Notes under the pieces: generated by a model | What the model saw: only the letters and a program-made list of their open reading frames with translations | Database searches by the model: none | Told to the model about the DNA's origin: nothing | Made by a program: the position numbers and the translations under genes | Assembly: GCF_021462265.1 (NCBI RefSeq) | Contig: NZ_JAJONF010000021.1 | Span: forward strand, 108,538 to 172,537 | Direction of reading: 5' to 3' | DNA: 64,000 nucleotides | DNA from: Streptomyces shenzhenensis | Lineage (GTDB): Bacteria > Actinomycetota > Actinomycetes > Streptomycetales > Streptomycetaceae | Shown here: one piece after another, positions 7,168 through 16,469 of the stretch | Position numbering within the stretch: position 1 is the first letter of the stretch | Layout of the letters: every line of letters starts with the position of its first letter

Positions 7168-9807
7168 TCAGGCAGGCGGCAGGTTGTCGATCTGGTTCTG
7201 CAGCCGGACGATGTCCCCTTCGGCCTTCGCGAGACGCGTCCGGATCTTCTCGACCACGTTGTCCGGTGCCTTCGCGAGGAACGCCTCGTTGCCGAGCTTG
7301 GCCTCCGCCTGGGCCTTCTCCTTCTCCGCCGAAGCCAGGTCCTTGGCCAGCCGCTTGCGCTCGGCCGCGACGTCGATCGTGCCCGAGAGGTCGAGCGCGA
7401 CCGTGGCACCGGCGACCGGGAGGGTCGCCGTGGCGCTGAAGCCGTCGCCCTCCGGCTGCAGCCGCAGCAGCTGACGGATGGCGGCCTCGTGAGCGGCGAG
7501 CCGCGTACCCGACAGGTCCAGGCGGGCCGGGACCTTCTGACCGGGCTGGAGGCCCTGGTCCGAGCGGAAGCGGCGCACCTCGGTGATCACCTGCTGGAGG
7601 CTCTCGATCTCCGCCTCGGCTGCGGCATCGCGGAACCCGCTGTCGGACGGCCAGTCGGCGATCACGACGGACTCGCGGCCGGTGAGCGTGGTCCACAGCG
7701 TCTCCGTCACGAACGGGACGATCGGGTGGAGCAGCTTCAGCGTCACGTCCAGGACCTCGCCCAGGACCCGTGCCGAGACCTTGGCCGCGTCGCCGCCGGC
7801 CATGAACGTCGTCTTGGACAGCTCGACGTACCAGTCGAAGACCTCGTCCCACGCGAAGTGGTACAGGGCGTCGGCGAGCTTGGCGAACTGGTAGTCGTCG
7901 TAGTACGCGTCCGCCTCGGCCACGACGGTGTTCAGCCGGGACAGGATCCAGCGGTCCGCGGCCGAGAGCTGCTCGGCCGGAGGCAGCTCGCCCTCGGTCG
8001 TGGCGCCGTTCATCAGCGCGAACCGCGTCGCGTTCCAGATCTTGTTGGCGAAGTTGCGGGACGCCTGGACCCAGTCCTCGCCGATCGGCACGTCGGTACC
8101 GGGGTTGGCACCCCGCGCGAGCGTGAACCGCAGGGCGTCGGAGCCGTACTCGTCCATCCAGTCCAGCGGATTGACCGTGTTGCCGTACGACTTCGACATC
8201 TTCTTGCCGTGCTCGTCACGGACCATGCCGTGGAACGCGATGGTGGGGAAGGGGATCTCGCCGTCCATCACGTACAGGCCGAACATCATCATCCGGGCGA
8301 CCCAGAAGAACATCAGGTCGTACCCGGTGACCATGACCGAGTTCGGATAGAACTTGGCCAGGTCCGCGGTCTCCTCGGGCCAGCCCAGCGTGGAGAAGGG
8401 CCACAGGCCGGACGAGAACCAGGTGTCGAGGACGTCGGTGTCCTGCTCCCAGCCCTCGCCGGTCGGCGGCTGCTCGTCGGGGCCGACGCACACGGTCTCC
8501 CCGTTCGGGCCGTGCCAGACGGGGATGCGGTGGCCCCACCACAACTGCCGTGAGATGCACCAGTCGTTGAGGTGGTCGACCCAGTCGAAGTACCGCTGCG
8601 ACAGGTCCGCGGGGTGGATGTTCACCCGGCCGTCGCGGACCGCGTCGCCCGCGGCCTCGGCGAGCGTCTCGACCTTCACCCACCACTGCAGGGACAGTCG
8701 CGGTTCCAGCGTCGTCTTGCAGCGCGAGCAGTGGCCCACCGAGTGGACGTACGGCCGCTTCTCCGCGACGATCCGGCCCTCGGCGCGCAGCGCGGCGACG
8801 ATCGCGGAACGGGCCTCGAAGCGGTCGAGCCCCTCGAAAGGCCCGTGGACGGTGATGACACCGCGCTCGTCCATGACGGTCAGCGACTCCAGGCCGTGCC
8901 GCTGGCCGATGGCGAAGTCGTTGGGGTCATGGGCGGGCGTGACCTTGACGGCACCGGTGCCGAACTCGGGGTCGACGTGCGTGTCGGCGACGACCGGAAT
9001 CGTACGGTCTGTCAGCGGCAGCCTGATGCGCCGGCCGACGAGGTGCTTGTAGCGCTCGTCGTCCGGGTGAACGGCGACGGCCGTGTCACCGAGCATGGTC
9101 TCCGCACGGGTGGTGGCGACGACGACCGTGTCGTCCCCCTCGCCGTACTTCAGGGAGACGAGTTCGCCGTCGTCGTCCTGGTAGTCGACCTCGATGTCCG
9201 AGATCGCCGTCAGACAGCGCGGACACCAGTTGATGATGCGCTCGGCGCGGTAGATCAGGCCGTCGTCGAACATCTTCTTGAAGACGGTCTGGACGGCACG
9301 GGACAGGCCCTCGTCCATGGTGAACCGGTCACGGCTCCACGCGACGCCGTTGCCCAGCCGCCTCATCTGGCCGGCGATCTTCCCGCCGGACTCGGCCTTC
9401 CACTGCCAGACCCGCTCGACGAACGCCTCACGGCCCAGGTCGTGACGGGACTTGCCCTCCTTGGCGAGCTCCCGCTCGACGACGTTCTGCGTCGCGATGC
9501 CCGCGTGGTCCATGCCGGGCTGCCACAGCGTCTCGTAGCCCTGCATGCGCTTGCGGCGGGTGAGGGCGTCGATCAGCGTGTGCTCGAAGGCGTGGCCCAG
9601 GTGAAGGGAACCGGTGACGTTCGGCGGCGGGATGACGACGGTGTACGCGGGCTTGTCGCTCTTCGCGTCGGCCTCGAAGTAACCGCGCTCTACCCAACGC
9701 TCGTACAGCGTCCCCTCTACCTCGGCCGGCGCGTACTGGGTCGGCAGTTCGGGGGCGCTGTTCGGCCCGCCGGCGGGGCGCTGAGTGTTGTCGGTCACGA
9801 CGGCCAT
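7168..9807 (-). CDS. valS: Valyl-tRNA synthetase
   Basis: 879 residues, full length for bacterial ValRS. The class I motifs are intact: HLGH at 69-72 and KMSKS at 536-540. Between them lie the zinc-binding WCPRCLTAISD segment, the CP1 editing domain (TTRAETMLGDTAVAVHP, and the GTGAVKVTPAHDPND loop) and the QWWVKV region. The C-terminal 70 residues form the tRNA-binding coiled-coil arm. It charges tRNA-Val and hydrolyses mischarged Thr-tRNA-Val. I chose ATG 9807. GTG 9798 (reading MTDNTQ) is an alternative matching the start used in related annotations. Neither has a strong Shine-Dalgarno. It is transcribed alone, and a flavodoxin-like gene lies upstream on the same strand. Confidence 0.97.
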   Translation of the reverse strand: MAVVTDNTQRPAGGPNSAPELPTQYAPAEVEGTLYERWVERGYFEADAKSDKPAYTVVIPPPNVTGSLHLGHAFEHTLIDALTRRKRMQGYETLWQPGMDHAGIATQNVVERELAKEGKSRHDLGREAFVERVWQWKAESGGKIAGQMRRLGNGVAWSRDRFTMDEGLSRAVQTVFKKMFDDGLIYRAERIINWCPRCLTAISDIEVDYQDDDGELVSLKYGEGDDTVVVATTRAETMLGDTAVAVHPDDERYKHLVGRRIRLPLTDRTIPVVADTHVDPEFGTGAVKVTPAHDPNDFAIGQRHGLESLTVMDERGVITVHGPFEGLDRFEARSAIVAALRAEGRIVAEKRPYVHSVGHCSRCKTTLEPRLSLQWWVKVETLAEAAGDAVRDGRVNIHPADLSQRYFDWVDHLNDWCISRQLWWGHRIPVWHGPNGETVCVGPDEQPPTGEGWEQDTDVLDTWFSSGLWPFSTLGWPEETADLAKFYPNSVMVTGYDLMFFWVARMMMFGLYVMDGEIPFPTIAFHGMVRDEHGKKMSKSYGNTVNPLDWMDEYGSDALRFTLARGANPGTDVPIGEDWVQASRNFANKIWNATRFALMNGATTEGELPPAEQLSAADRWILSRLNTVVAEADAYYDDYQFAKLADALYHFAWDEVFDWYVELSKTTFMAGGDAAKVSARVLGEVLDVTLKLLHPIVPFVTETLWTTLTGRESVVIADWPSDSGFRDAAAEAEIESLQQVITEVRRFRSDQGLQPGQKVPARLDLSGTRLAAHEAAIRQLLRLQPEGDGFSATATLPVAGATVALDLSGTIDVAAERKRLAKDLASAEKEKAQAEAKLGNEAFLAKAPDNVVEKIRTRLAKAEGDIVRLQNQIDNLPPA

Positions 9808-9915
9808 TCTAGGGCGGTGGCCCTCCTCGCCTCGCCTGACTATTGCGCGCACACCGGGCCATGGCCAGGACGGAGAAGTGGCCACACGGAGGGCGTCCGG
9901 CAGTGATCGTCGTGT

Positions 9916-10650
9916 CTAACGGTGTTCCGGGTTCTCGTAGTCGCGGCGGCAGCCGGCGTCCCAGGCGGTGCGCTGGTTGCCGTAGGCGGGAATGCCGCCC
10001 AGGTCCTTCAGCGCGCGGGCCAGGTGGAGCAGGTTCCAGGTCATGAAGGTGGTGTTGCGGTTGGTGAAGTCGTTCTCCGGGCCGCCCGAACCCGGGTCGA
10101 GGTAGGAGGGGCCGGGGCCCGCCTCGCCGATCCATCCGGCGTCCGCCTGCGGAGGGATGGTGTATCCGAGGTGCTGGAGGCTGTAGAGGACGTTCATGGC
10201 GCAGTGCTTGACGCCGTCCTCGTTGCCGGTGATCAGGCAGCCGCCCACCCGGCCGTAGTAGGCGTACTGCCCAGCCTCGTTGAGCAGGCTGGAGCACGCG
10301 TAGAGCCGTTCGATCACCTGCTTCATCACGGAGCTGTTGTCGCCCAGCCAGATGGGGCCGGCGAGCACGAGGATGTCCGCCGCCGTCACCTGCCGGTACA
10401 GCTCGGGCCAGGCGTCCGTCTCCCAGCCGTGCTCCCGCATGTCGGGCCAGACCCCGGTGGCGATGTCGTGGTCCACCGCCCGCACCACGTCGACCCGCAC
10501 GCCTTGCGCGTCCATGATGGCGGTACTGCGGTCGATCAGCCCCTGGGTGTTGCTCGTCTCGGGGGAACGCTTGAGGGTGCAGTTGATCACCAGGGCGCGC
10601 AGGTCGTCGTACCGGGACGGCGGCCCGTCGGTGGGCGACGAAGCGGTCAC
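9916..10650 (-). CDS. NADPH-dependent FMN reductase / flavodoxin-fold oxidoreductase
   Basis: 244 residues with a flavodoxin-like fold. The first strand and loop LVINCTLKRSPETSNTQGLI (about 20-39) match the FMN-phosphate loop of NADPH-dependent FMN reductases. LVLAGPIWLGDNSSVMKQVI (about 96-115) matches the family's flavin ring-binding segment. No signal peptide is present. The GTG start at 10650 is supported by an AGGAGG six bases upstream. Physiological substrate is unknown. It precedes valS on the same strand with a 108-base gap. Confidence 0.8.
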   Translation of the reverse strand: MTASSPTDGPPSRYDDLRALVINCTLKRSPETSNTQGLIDRSTAIMDAQGVRVDVVRAVDHDIATGVWPDMREHGWETDAWPELYRQVTAADILVLAGPIWLGDNSSVMKQVIERLYACSSLLNEAGQYAYYGRVGGCLITGNEDGVKHCAMNVLYSLQHLGYTIPPQADAGWIGEAGPGPSYLDPGSGGPENDFTNRNTTFMTWNLLHLARALKDLGGIPAYGNQRTAWDAGCRRDYENPEHR

Positions 10651-10811
10651 TCGTTCCTCCTGAAAGCCCTGCCATCACGTGGGGCGCGTGGCGAGTCGTC
10701 CATCTCCGAGGTCCAGCGTGCGAGTCGGCCACGGCAGGGTGCCACCGCAGTACCTCCGAATGGCCCCGACCGTGTCCGTCCGCTGTCCTGCGGCTCCGGG
10801 TCTGCTGCAGG

Positions 10812-10902
10812 TCCGGCTCCCGCTCCGGCTCCGGCTCCCGCTCCGGCTTCGGCTTCGGCTCCCGCTTCGGCTCCGGCTTACGCTTCGGCTCCCGCTCCGG
10901 CT
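10812..10902 (+). repeat. Short-unit tandem repeat (GCTCCG/GCTTCG/GCTCCC hexamers)
   Basis: About 90 bases are built from near-identical hexamers of GCTCCG, GCTTCG and GCTCCC, with only one or two interruptions. It lies in the 366-base gap (10651-11016) between two divergent genes. That gap otherwise holds only the start of the ThDP gene's promoter and no gene. Translated in any frame it gives simple dipeptides such as SG or PA/AP, so it is not evidence for a protein. Expansion by slipped-strand replication is the likely origin. Confidence 0.75.
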
Positions 10903-11016
10903 GGGACCCGGCCGCGTCACCGGGTCGACTCGCCACTGACGGACAGGGCGGCGGGGCCGCCCCGGTCGGCGGCGGACGGGTGGCCGGGGCAGGCGGGGCG
11001 TGCCTACGTTCGTCTC

Positions 11017-12708
11017 ATGGATACCGAAGGCGCGAACGGCCCGCAGGACACGGCTGCCGTGGAGGACGTCGCGCACCTGTTGGTGCGGTGCCTGCGGGCC
11101 GAGGGCGTGGAGTACGTCTTCGGGATTCCCGGCGAGGAGAACATCCGCTTCGTCGACGCGCTGAACGGCTCCGGGATCCGGTACGTCCTGGTGCGCCACG
11201 AGCAGGCCGCCTCGTTCATGGCGGAGATCTACGGGCGGCTGACCGGCCGGGCCGGGGTGTGCTCGGCCACGCTGGGACCCGGTGCGATCAACCTGCTCCT
11301 CGGCACCGCGGACGCCATGACCAACAGCTCCCCGATGGTCGCCCTGGCCGCCCAGGGCTCCCTGCGCCGTACGCACAAGGAGTCGCACCAGGTCATCGAC
11401 CTGGTGTCGATGTTCGCCCCGGTCACCCAGTGGGCGGCCCAGATCGTGTGTCCGGACGCGGTGCCGGAGATGACTCGCAAGGCGTTCAAGACCGCGCAGA
11501 GCGAGCGCCCCGGTGCCGTGTTCCTGGCCGTGCCGGAGGACATCGAGGCGGGGCGTCCCGCCCGGCCGCTGGCACCCCTGCAGATCGACAAGGTGCGAGC
11601 CGACGCGCCGTCCCCCGCCCAGATCGCGCGGGCGGTCGAGGTGCTTGCCCCGGCTCGGCACCCCATCGTGCTGGCGGGCCACGGCGCCGCCAGAGCCGGG
11701 GCCTCCGCTGCCCTGGTGCGGTTCGCCGAACGGCTGAACATCCCGGTCGCGACCACGTTCCACGGCAAGGGCGTCTTCCCCGACGACCACCCGAACGCCC
11801 TCGGTGCGGTCGGCTTCATGCGCCACGACTACGGCAACTTCGGCTTCGACGCGGCCGACGTACTGATCTGTGTGGGCTACGAGATCCAGGAGTTCGACCC
11901 GGTCAAGATCAACCCGAACGGCGACAAACGGATCCTTCACGTGCACCGCTTCCCCGCCGAGGTGGACGCCCACTACCCGGTGGCGGTGGGCGTCAGAGGG
12001 GACCCCTCACAGGCGCTGGACGCACTCGCGGCGGCACTGCCCGAGGGACTCGCCTACGACTGCGGAAGCAGCGAGAAGATCCGCACGCTGCTCGACGAAG
12101 AACTCCAGTACGGACGCGACAACGACGCGTTCCCCGTAGTACCGCAGCGCGTGGTCACCGATGTCCGCACCGCCCTTGACCGCCACGACATCGTCCTCGC
12201 CGACACCGGCGCGGGGAAAATGTGGATGTCCCGCCTCTACCCGACCTACGAACCGGACACCTGTCTGGTCTCCAACGGCCTGTCCACGATGGGTTTCGCG
12301 CTGCCGGGCGCCATCGCCGCCAAGCTCGCCCGGCCGGACCGACGGGTCCTGGCGATGATGGGTGACGGCTCCTTCCTGATGAACTCCCAGGAACTGGAGA
12401 CCGCCGTCCGCGAACGCGTCCCGCTCGTCGTGCTCGTCCTGGTGGACGAGGAGTACGGCCTGATCACCTGGAAGATGGAACTCGAACTCGGCCGGCACAG
12501 CCACACCCGGTTCACCAACCCCGACCTGGTCGCCTACGCCGAGAGCTTCGGCGCACGCGGCTACGCTGTCGAGGCCGCCGACCAGCTGCTGCCCGTGCTG
12601 CGCCGTGCTCTCGACGACGACGCGGTCTCCGTGATCGCCTGTCCCGTCGACTACTCCGAGAACCTGCGCCTGACCGACAGACTGGGCAGCCTGCACGGAC
12701 CGTTCTGA
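11017..12708 (+). CDS. ThDP-dependent acetolactate synthase large subunit-like enzyme
   Basis: 563 residues with the three-domain ThDP fold. The N-terminal PYR domain (about 10-175) has the catalytic Glu in LVRHEQAASFMAE. The central Rossmann-like domain spans about 195-340. The C-terminal PP domain (about 370-540) has the ThDP/Mg motif GDGSFLMNSQELETAV (GDG then about 26 residues to the Asn-like position). Family members condense pyruvate to acetolactate. The biosynthetic enzyme usually has a small regulatory subunit next to it; none is here, so a catabolic acetolactate synthase or another pyruvate ThDP enzyme is possible. ATG 11017 lacks a Shine-Dalgarno and has a TACGTT -10-like box 7 bases before it, so it may be leaderless. 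Confidence 0.8.
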   Translation: MDTEGANGPQDTAAVEDVAHLLVRCLRAEGVEYVFGIPGEENIRFVDALNGSGIRYVLVRHEQAASFMAEIYGRLTGRAGVCSATLGPGAINLLLGTADAMTNSSPMVALAAQGSLRRTHKESHQVIDLVSMFAPVTQWAAQIVCPDAVPEMTRKAFKTAQSERPGAVFLAVPEDIEAGRPARPLAPLQIDKVRADAPSPAQIARAVEVLAPARHPIVLAGHGAARAGASAALVRFAERLNIPVATTFHGKGVFPDDHPNALGAVGFMRHDYGNFGFDAADVLICVGYEIQEFDPVKINPNGDKRILHVHRFPAEVDAHYPVAVGVRGDPSQALDALAAALPEGLAYDCGSSEKIRTLLDEELQYGRDNDAFPVVPQRVVTDVRTALDRHDIVLADTGAGKMWMSRLYPTYEPDTCLVSNGLSTMGFALPGAIAAKLARPDRRVLAMMGDGSFLMNSQELETAVRERVPLVVLVLVDEEYGLITWKMELELGRHSHTRFTNPDLVAYAESFGARGYAVEAADQLLPVLRRALDDDAVSVIACPVDYSENLRLTDRLGSLHGPF

Positions 12709-12856
12709 CATCCGTCCACCCGGTCTACCCGGTCGATCGCGCTGAGGCGAAGTGCGCATTCGCCACCACGGCACGGACCTGACGCACAGGTGGCGGCGGG
12801 AGGCGGGCGCGTGACGGCGAGGCGGCGGGCTGCCTCCTCGTGCGTGACCCGCGAAA

Positions 12857-13222
12857 TCAGCGTGGGGCGAGCAGCTGCCCCATCGCGGCGAACACCGACG
12901 GCTCGACCCGGTAGTACACCCACGTGCCACGCCGCTCGGAGGTCAGCAGACCGGCGTCCTTGAGCTTCTTCAGGTGGTGGGAGACGGTCGGCTGGGAGAC
13001 ACCGACGTCCGAGATGTCGCACACGCACGCCTCGCCGCCCTCGTGGGAGGCGACCGCGGAGAAGAGCCGCAGGCGCACCGGGTCCCCGAGCGCCTTGAAC
13101 ATCCGCGCCGCCACGTCGGCTTCCTCCGCGGTGAACGGACGCTCGGTGAGCGGCGGGCAGCACGGCGCCGCTGCCTCGCCGGAGGCGGGTTCCAGCAGCG
13201 GCAGCGCCTTCGTATTCGACAT
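12857..13222 (-). CDS. ArsR/SmtB-family metalloid-sensing repressor
   Basis: 121 residues with a winged HTH. The recognition helix lies in GVSQPTVSHHLKKLKDAGLL (about 74-93), followed by the wing (SERRGTWVYYRV). The alpha-3 metal motif is present as EACVCDIS, with Cys66 and Cys68. This corresponds to the ELCVCDL As(III)/Sb(III) site of ArsR proteins. An extra Cys21-Cys22 pair sits near the N-terminus. It represses its own and neighbouring genes until metalloid binds. The start ATG 13222 overlaps an inverted repeat (13215-13246), consistent with autoregulation. It diverges from the flavoprotein gene at 13608 across a 385-base region carrying two related sites. Confidence 0.88.
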   Translation of the reverse strand: MSNTKALPLLEPASGEAAAPCCPPLTERPFTAEEADVAARMFKALGDPVRLRLFSAVASHEGGEACVCDISDVGVSQPTVSHHLKKLKDAGLLTSERRGTWVYYRVEPSVFAAMGQLLAPR

Positions 13223-13246
13223 ACGTCTATGTTGACACATGTCGAA
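13215..13246. promoter_or_regulatory. Probable ArsR operator 1 (at arsR-like start codon)
   Basis: TTCGACAT (13215-13222) and ATGTCGAA (13239-13246) form a perfect 8-base inverted repeat with a 16-base spacer. It encloses the 12-base core GTCTATGTTGAC (13225-13236). It covers the start codon of the ArsR-family gene. The same core recurs at 13528-13539. Assignment to this regulator is inferred from position and recurrence. Confidence 0.6.
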
Positions 13247-13518
13247 CCAGTGCACGAGGGCCGCCCGGCCCCAGGTTCGGGGGGTGCGGGCGGCCAGGCG
13301 ACGCGCGATCCGTTCCGCACCCCGGCCGACCCCGCGCCGACACGGGGAGTTCGACGACAGGCCGCGCCGCCGAGAGTTCCCGGCGGGGGCAGACGGGCGA
13401 CGGCCTCGTCCTGGCGCGAGCGGCGGCGACAGCGGCCCGGGGCTCCGCCGAAGGGCATCCCGGACTGCGAGCCGTACGCGGCGACGCGTCGCGCACCCGC
13501 CCCGCCCGGCTCGCGGAT

Positions 13519-13548
13519 TCGATAGATGTCTATGTTGACGCTTATCGA
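13519..13548. promoter_or_regulatory. Probable ArsR operator 2 (upstream of flavoprotein gene)
   Basis: TCGATA (13519-13524) and TATCGA (13543-13548) form an inverted repeat around the same 12-base core GTCTATGTTGAC (13528-13539) found in operator 1, in the same orientation. It ends 59 bases before the flavoprotein start, where a promoter operator would be expected. The stretch 13247-13518 between the two sites holds no recognisable gene. Confidence 0.6.
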
Positions 13549-13607
13549 TGCAGGTGTCATCCTGGGCCCGCAAGAGATCGACGAATGTCGAAGCAAAGGG
13601 GAACCTC

Positions 13608-14990
13608 GTGGCTGCGTCCACCAACAGCGCGCTCACCACCGGCCGGCTGCCCGTCGTGGTCGTCGGAGCCGGACCGGTCGGCCTGGCCGCCGCGGCCCGT
13701 CTCGTCGAGCGCGGCATCGAACCCCTCGTCCTGGAGGCCGGCCCCGCCGGGGGCAGCGCCGTACGCGACTGGTCCCATGTCCGCCTCTTCTCGACCTGGG
13801 GCGAGGTCATCGACCCGGCCGCCGAGAAGCTCCTCGCCCCGACCGGCTGGCTCCGCCCCGACAGCACGGCCTACCCGACCGGCGGCGACTGGGCCGAGCG
13901 CTACCTCCAGCCCCTCGCCGACGCCCTGGGCGACAAGGTCCGCTACGGCGCCACGGTGACCGGTGTCGCCCGCGCCGGCCGCGACCGCGTCGTCGACGCC
14001 GGCCGCGCCGAGCAGCCCTTCACCGTGCACGTCCGGCACACCGACGGCCACGAGGAGCGGATCACCGCCCGCGCCGTCATCGACGCCTCCGGCACCTGGT
14101 CCGTCCCGGGCCCGATGGGAGCGGACGGCCTGCCCGCCCTCGGCGAGAAGTCGGCCGCCGGCCGCGTCTCCTACCGCGTCCCGGACCTGAAGGACCCGGC
14201 CGTACGCGCCCGTTACGCGGGCAGGCGCACCGCGGTCGTCGGGTCCGGGGCCTCCGCCTTCACCGCCCTCGCGCTCCTCGCCGACCTGGCGAAGGAGGAA
14301 GACGGCACGCACGCGGTGTGGATCCTGCGGCGCGGCATCGGCGCGAACACGTACGGCGGCGGCGAGGCCGACCAGCTCCCCGCCCGAGGCGCCCTGGGCC
14401 TGCGCGCCAAGGAAGCGGTCGAGGCCGGTCACGCGAGCGCGGTCACCGGCTTCCGCACCCAGGCCGTGGAACCCGACGGCGACCGGCTCGTCCTCGTCGC
14501 CGAGGACGGCCGTCGCCTCGATCCGGTCGACGAGGTCATCGTGCTGACCGGCCTCCGCCCAGACCTGTCCTTCCTCTCCGAACTCCGCCTCGGCCTCGAC
14601 GAACGCCTCCAGGCCCCGACCGCCCTCGCCCCGCTCATCGACCCGAACGTCCACTCCTGCGGCACCGTCTACCCGCACGGCGTGGCCGAGCTCTCCCACC
14701 CCGAGCAGGGCGTCTACCTGGTCGGCATGAAGTCCTACGGCCGCGCCCCGACCTTCCTCGCCATGACCGGCTACGAGCAGGTCCGCTCGGTCGCCGCCGC
14801 CATCGCGGGCGACCACGAGGCCGCCGCGCGCGTCGAACTGACCCTCCCGGAGACCGGCGTCTGCGGCGGCGCGGGCCTCTTCGACGAGCCGGCGAACGCC
14901 GAGCAGTCCGGCGGCGGCTGCTGTGCCGCGCCCGCCACCCTGCAGATCGGCATCGGAGCCCCGGCCGCCGCCTCCGGCGGCGGCTGCTGA
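13608..14990 (+). CDS. ArsO-like FAD/NAD(P)-dependent flavoprotein monooxygenase with Cys-rich tail
   Basis: 460 residues. The FAD-binding Rossmann motif VVVGAGPVGLAAAARL sits at about 17-32, and the NADPH motif VVGSGASAFTAL near 208-219. Together they give the two-dinucleotide layout of class B flavin monooxygenases and ArsO-type proteins of Streptomyces arsenic loci. The last 45 residues carry a cysteine cluster: CGGAGLF, then GGGCCAAP and a terminal GGGC, a possible metalloid-binding tail. GTG 13608 has an AGGGGA Shine-Dalgarno. Its neighbour is a divergent ArsR-family repressor, and the upstream region carries a copy of the putative ArsR operator. Arsenic-linked redox detoxification is inferred from family and context. 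The reaction is not proven. Confidence 0.75.
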   Translation: MAASTNSALTTGRLPVVVVGAGPVGLAAAARLVERGIEPLVLEAGPAGGSAVRDWSHVRLFSTWGEVIDPAAEKLLAPTGWLRPDSTAYPTGGDWAERYLQPLADALGDKVRYGATVTGVARAGRDRVVDAGRAEQPFTVHVRHTDGHEERITARAVIDASGTWSVPGPMGADGLPALGEKSAAGRVSYRVPDLKDPAVRARYAGRRTAVVGSGASAFTALALLADLAKEEDGTHAVWILRRGIGANTYGGGEADQLPARGALGLRAKEAVEAGHASAVTGFRTQAVEPDGDRLVLVAEDGRRLDPVDEVIVLTGLRPDLSFLSELRLGLDERLQAPTALAPLIDPNVHSCGTVYPHGVAELSHPEQGVYLVGMKSYGRAPTFLAMTGYEQVRSVAAAIAGDHEAAARVELTLPETGVCGGAGLFDEPANAEQSGGGCCAAPATLQIGIGAPAAASGGGC

Positions 14991-15221
14991 ACTCCTCGCC
15001 GCGCCAGGTCGGTTCGCGACCGGCCGGGCTGCCGGGCGACGGGCCCGCGCGGCGTGTGGCGGTGGCCGAGCCGCGCCATCGCCGCCCGTGCGGCGGCCCG
15101 CCGGATGCCCCGGACAGCCCGCGTACAGCTCGCCCTCCGCGTCCCGGATCCCGACGCGGCCACCGCCGTCCGCGGCAAGCCGCGCGCGGCGGCCTGCGCG
15201 GTGGCCGGGGCTCGCCGAACC

Positions 15222-16469
15222 TCACACCGGCACGGCCGCCGCGGCCGGCTCCGCGGTGAGATGCCCGGCGCGATGGAGCTGGGCCACCAGCACGGCGCAC
15301 ACGAGTCCCGTGCCGCCCAGCGCCGCCCACGGCAGCCAGCGCACACCCGTGTCGAACAGTGCGCCGACGGCCAGGTTGCCGAGCGAGATCGCGATGCCGG
15401 AGGCGGTGTTGTAGGCGCCGTAGTACGTCGCGACCAGGCGGTCGCCGGACAGGCGTACCACGGTGTCCATCTCGAACGGATAGAGCAGCGCACCGCCCCA
15501 GGCCAGCAGCGCCGCGCACACCGTCAGGGCCGCCACCCCGGCCACGGCGCCGTGGGAGCCGCGCAGCATCGGCAGGAAGGCCGCCCCCATCACCACCAGC
15601 CCGCACACGATCGCCCTCGGTCCGGGCAGGTTCCGCTTCGCCCAGGCCGTCAGTTTCAGCTGGCCCGAGAGCGCGGCCAGTGCCGAGACGGCGAAGACCG
15701 CTCCGGTCACCATCCCGGTCCGCTCCCCGAAGAGTTCGCGGGCCTGGAGCGGGAGCGCCAGGTAGACCTGGAAGGCCAGAAGGTACGAGCCGCTCATCGC
15801 GGCGGCGAAGCGGAGGAAGGGCCGGTTGGCGGCGACGGTGCGCCAGTCGGCGGCCACCGCTCGCCATGCGGGTTCGGCGCCCCGGTCGGCCGGGGGGCGT
15901 GCGGGCAGGGCGCGGGCCTGGAGTACGGCCAGCGCGCCGAAGACGAGCGCGGCGACCGCGCACACCGCGCCGAAGTCCCACGTCAGCAGGGCGAGTCCGG
16001 CGAGCGGGCCGACCAGGACCCCGGCCTGGTAGAAGACGTTGAAGGCGGCGAACGCCTCCACGCGCCGTTCCTCGCCCGCGTCCGCCGCGAGGTACGCCCG
16101 TACGGCCGGGTTGAACAGGGCGCCCGCCAGGCCCGTGAGCGCGGACGCCACGATCAGCGCGGGCAGGCTGCTCGCCACCGCGAGCAGTCCGAAGGCGACC
16201 GTCCGCAGCACGCATCCGGCCAGGATCATCGGCTTGCAGCCGTACCGGTCGGCGAGCGTGCCGCCGACCAGGAACATGCCCTGCTGGGAGAGGTTGCGCA
16301 CGCCCAGCACCAGGCCGACGGCCCAGGCGGCGAGGCCGAGGCCGTGGGCGAGGTGGTCGGCGAGGTAGGGCATCAGCATGTAGAAGCCGAGGTTGATGGC
16401 GAACTGGTTCACCATCAGCAGCCGGGCCGGCCGGTCGAAGGAGGCCACCTGGGCCCGCAGCCCCCTCAT
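15222..16469 (-). CDS. MFS transporter (12 TM)
   Basis: 415 residues, about 12 hydrophobic segments, and the MFS loop 2-3 signature GGTLADRYGCKP (about 69-80). The N-terminus RLLMVNQFAINLGFYMLMPY and the layout resemble drug/metabolite exporters of the MdtH/YdeE type. Its ATG overlaps the stop of the upstream PLP enzyme gene (ATGA at 16466-16469). The two are translationally coupled and probably act together, for instance exporting the enzyme's product. It converges on the flavoprotein gene across a 231-base gap with no gene. Confidence 0.85.
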   Translation of the reverse strand: MRGLRAQVASFDRPARLLMVNQFAINLGFYMLMPYLADHLAHGLGLAAWAVGLVLGVRNLSQQGMFLVGGTLADRYGCKPMILAGCVLRTVAFGLLAVASSLPALIVASALTGLAGALFNPAVRAYLAADAGEERRVEAFAAFNVFYQAGVLVGPLAGLALLTWDFGAVCAVAALVFGALAVLQARALPARPPADRGAEPAWRAVAADWRTVAANRPFLRFAAAMSGSYLLAFQVYLALPLQARELFGERTGMVTGAVFAVSALAALSGQLKLTAWAKRNLPGPRAIVCGLVVMGAAFLPMLRGSHGAVAGVAALTVCAALLAWGGALLYPFEMDTVVRLSGDRLVATYYGAYNTASGIAISLGNLAVGALFDTGVRWLPWAALGGTGLVCAVLVAQLHRAGHLTAEPAAAAVPV

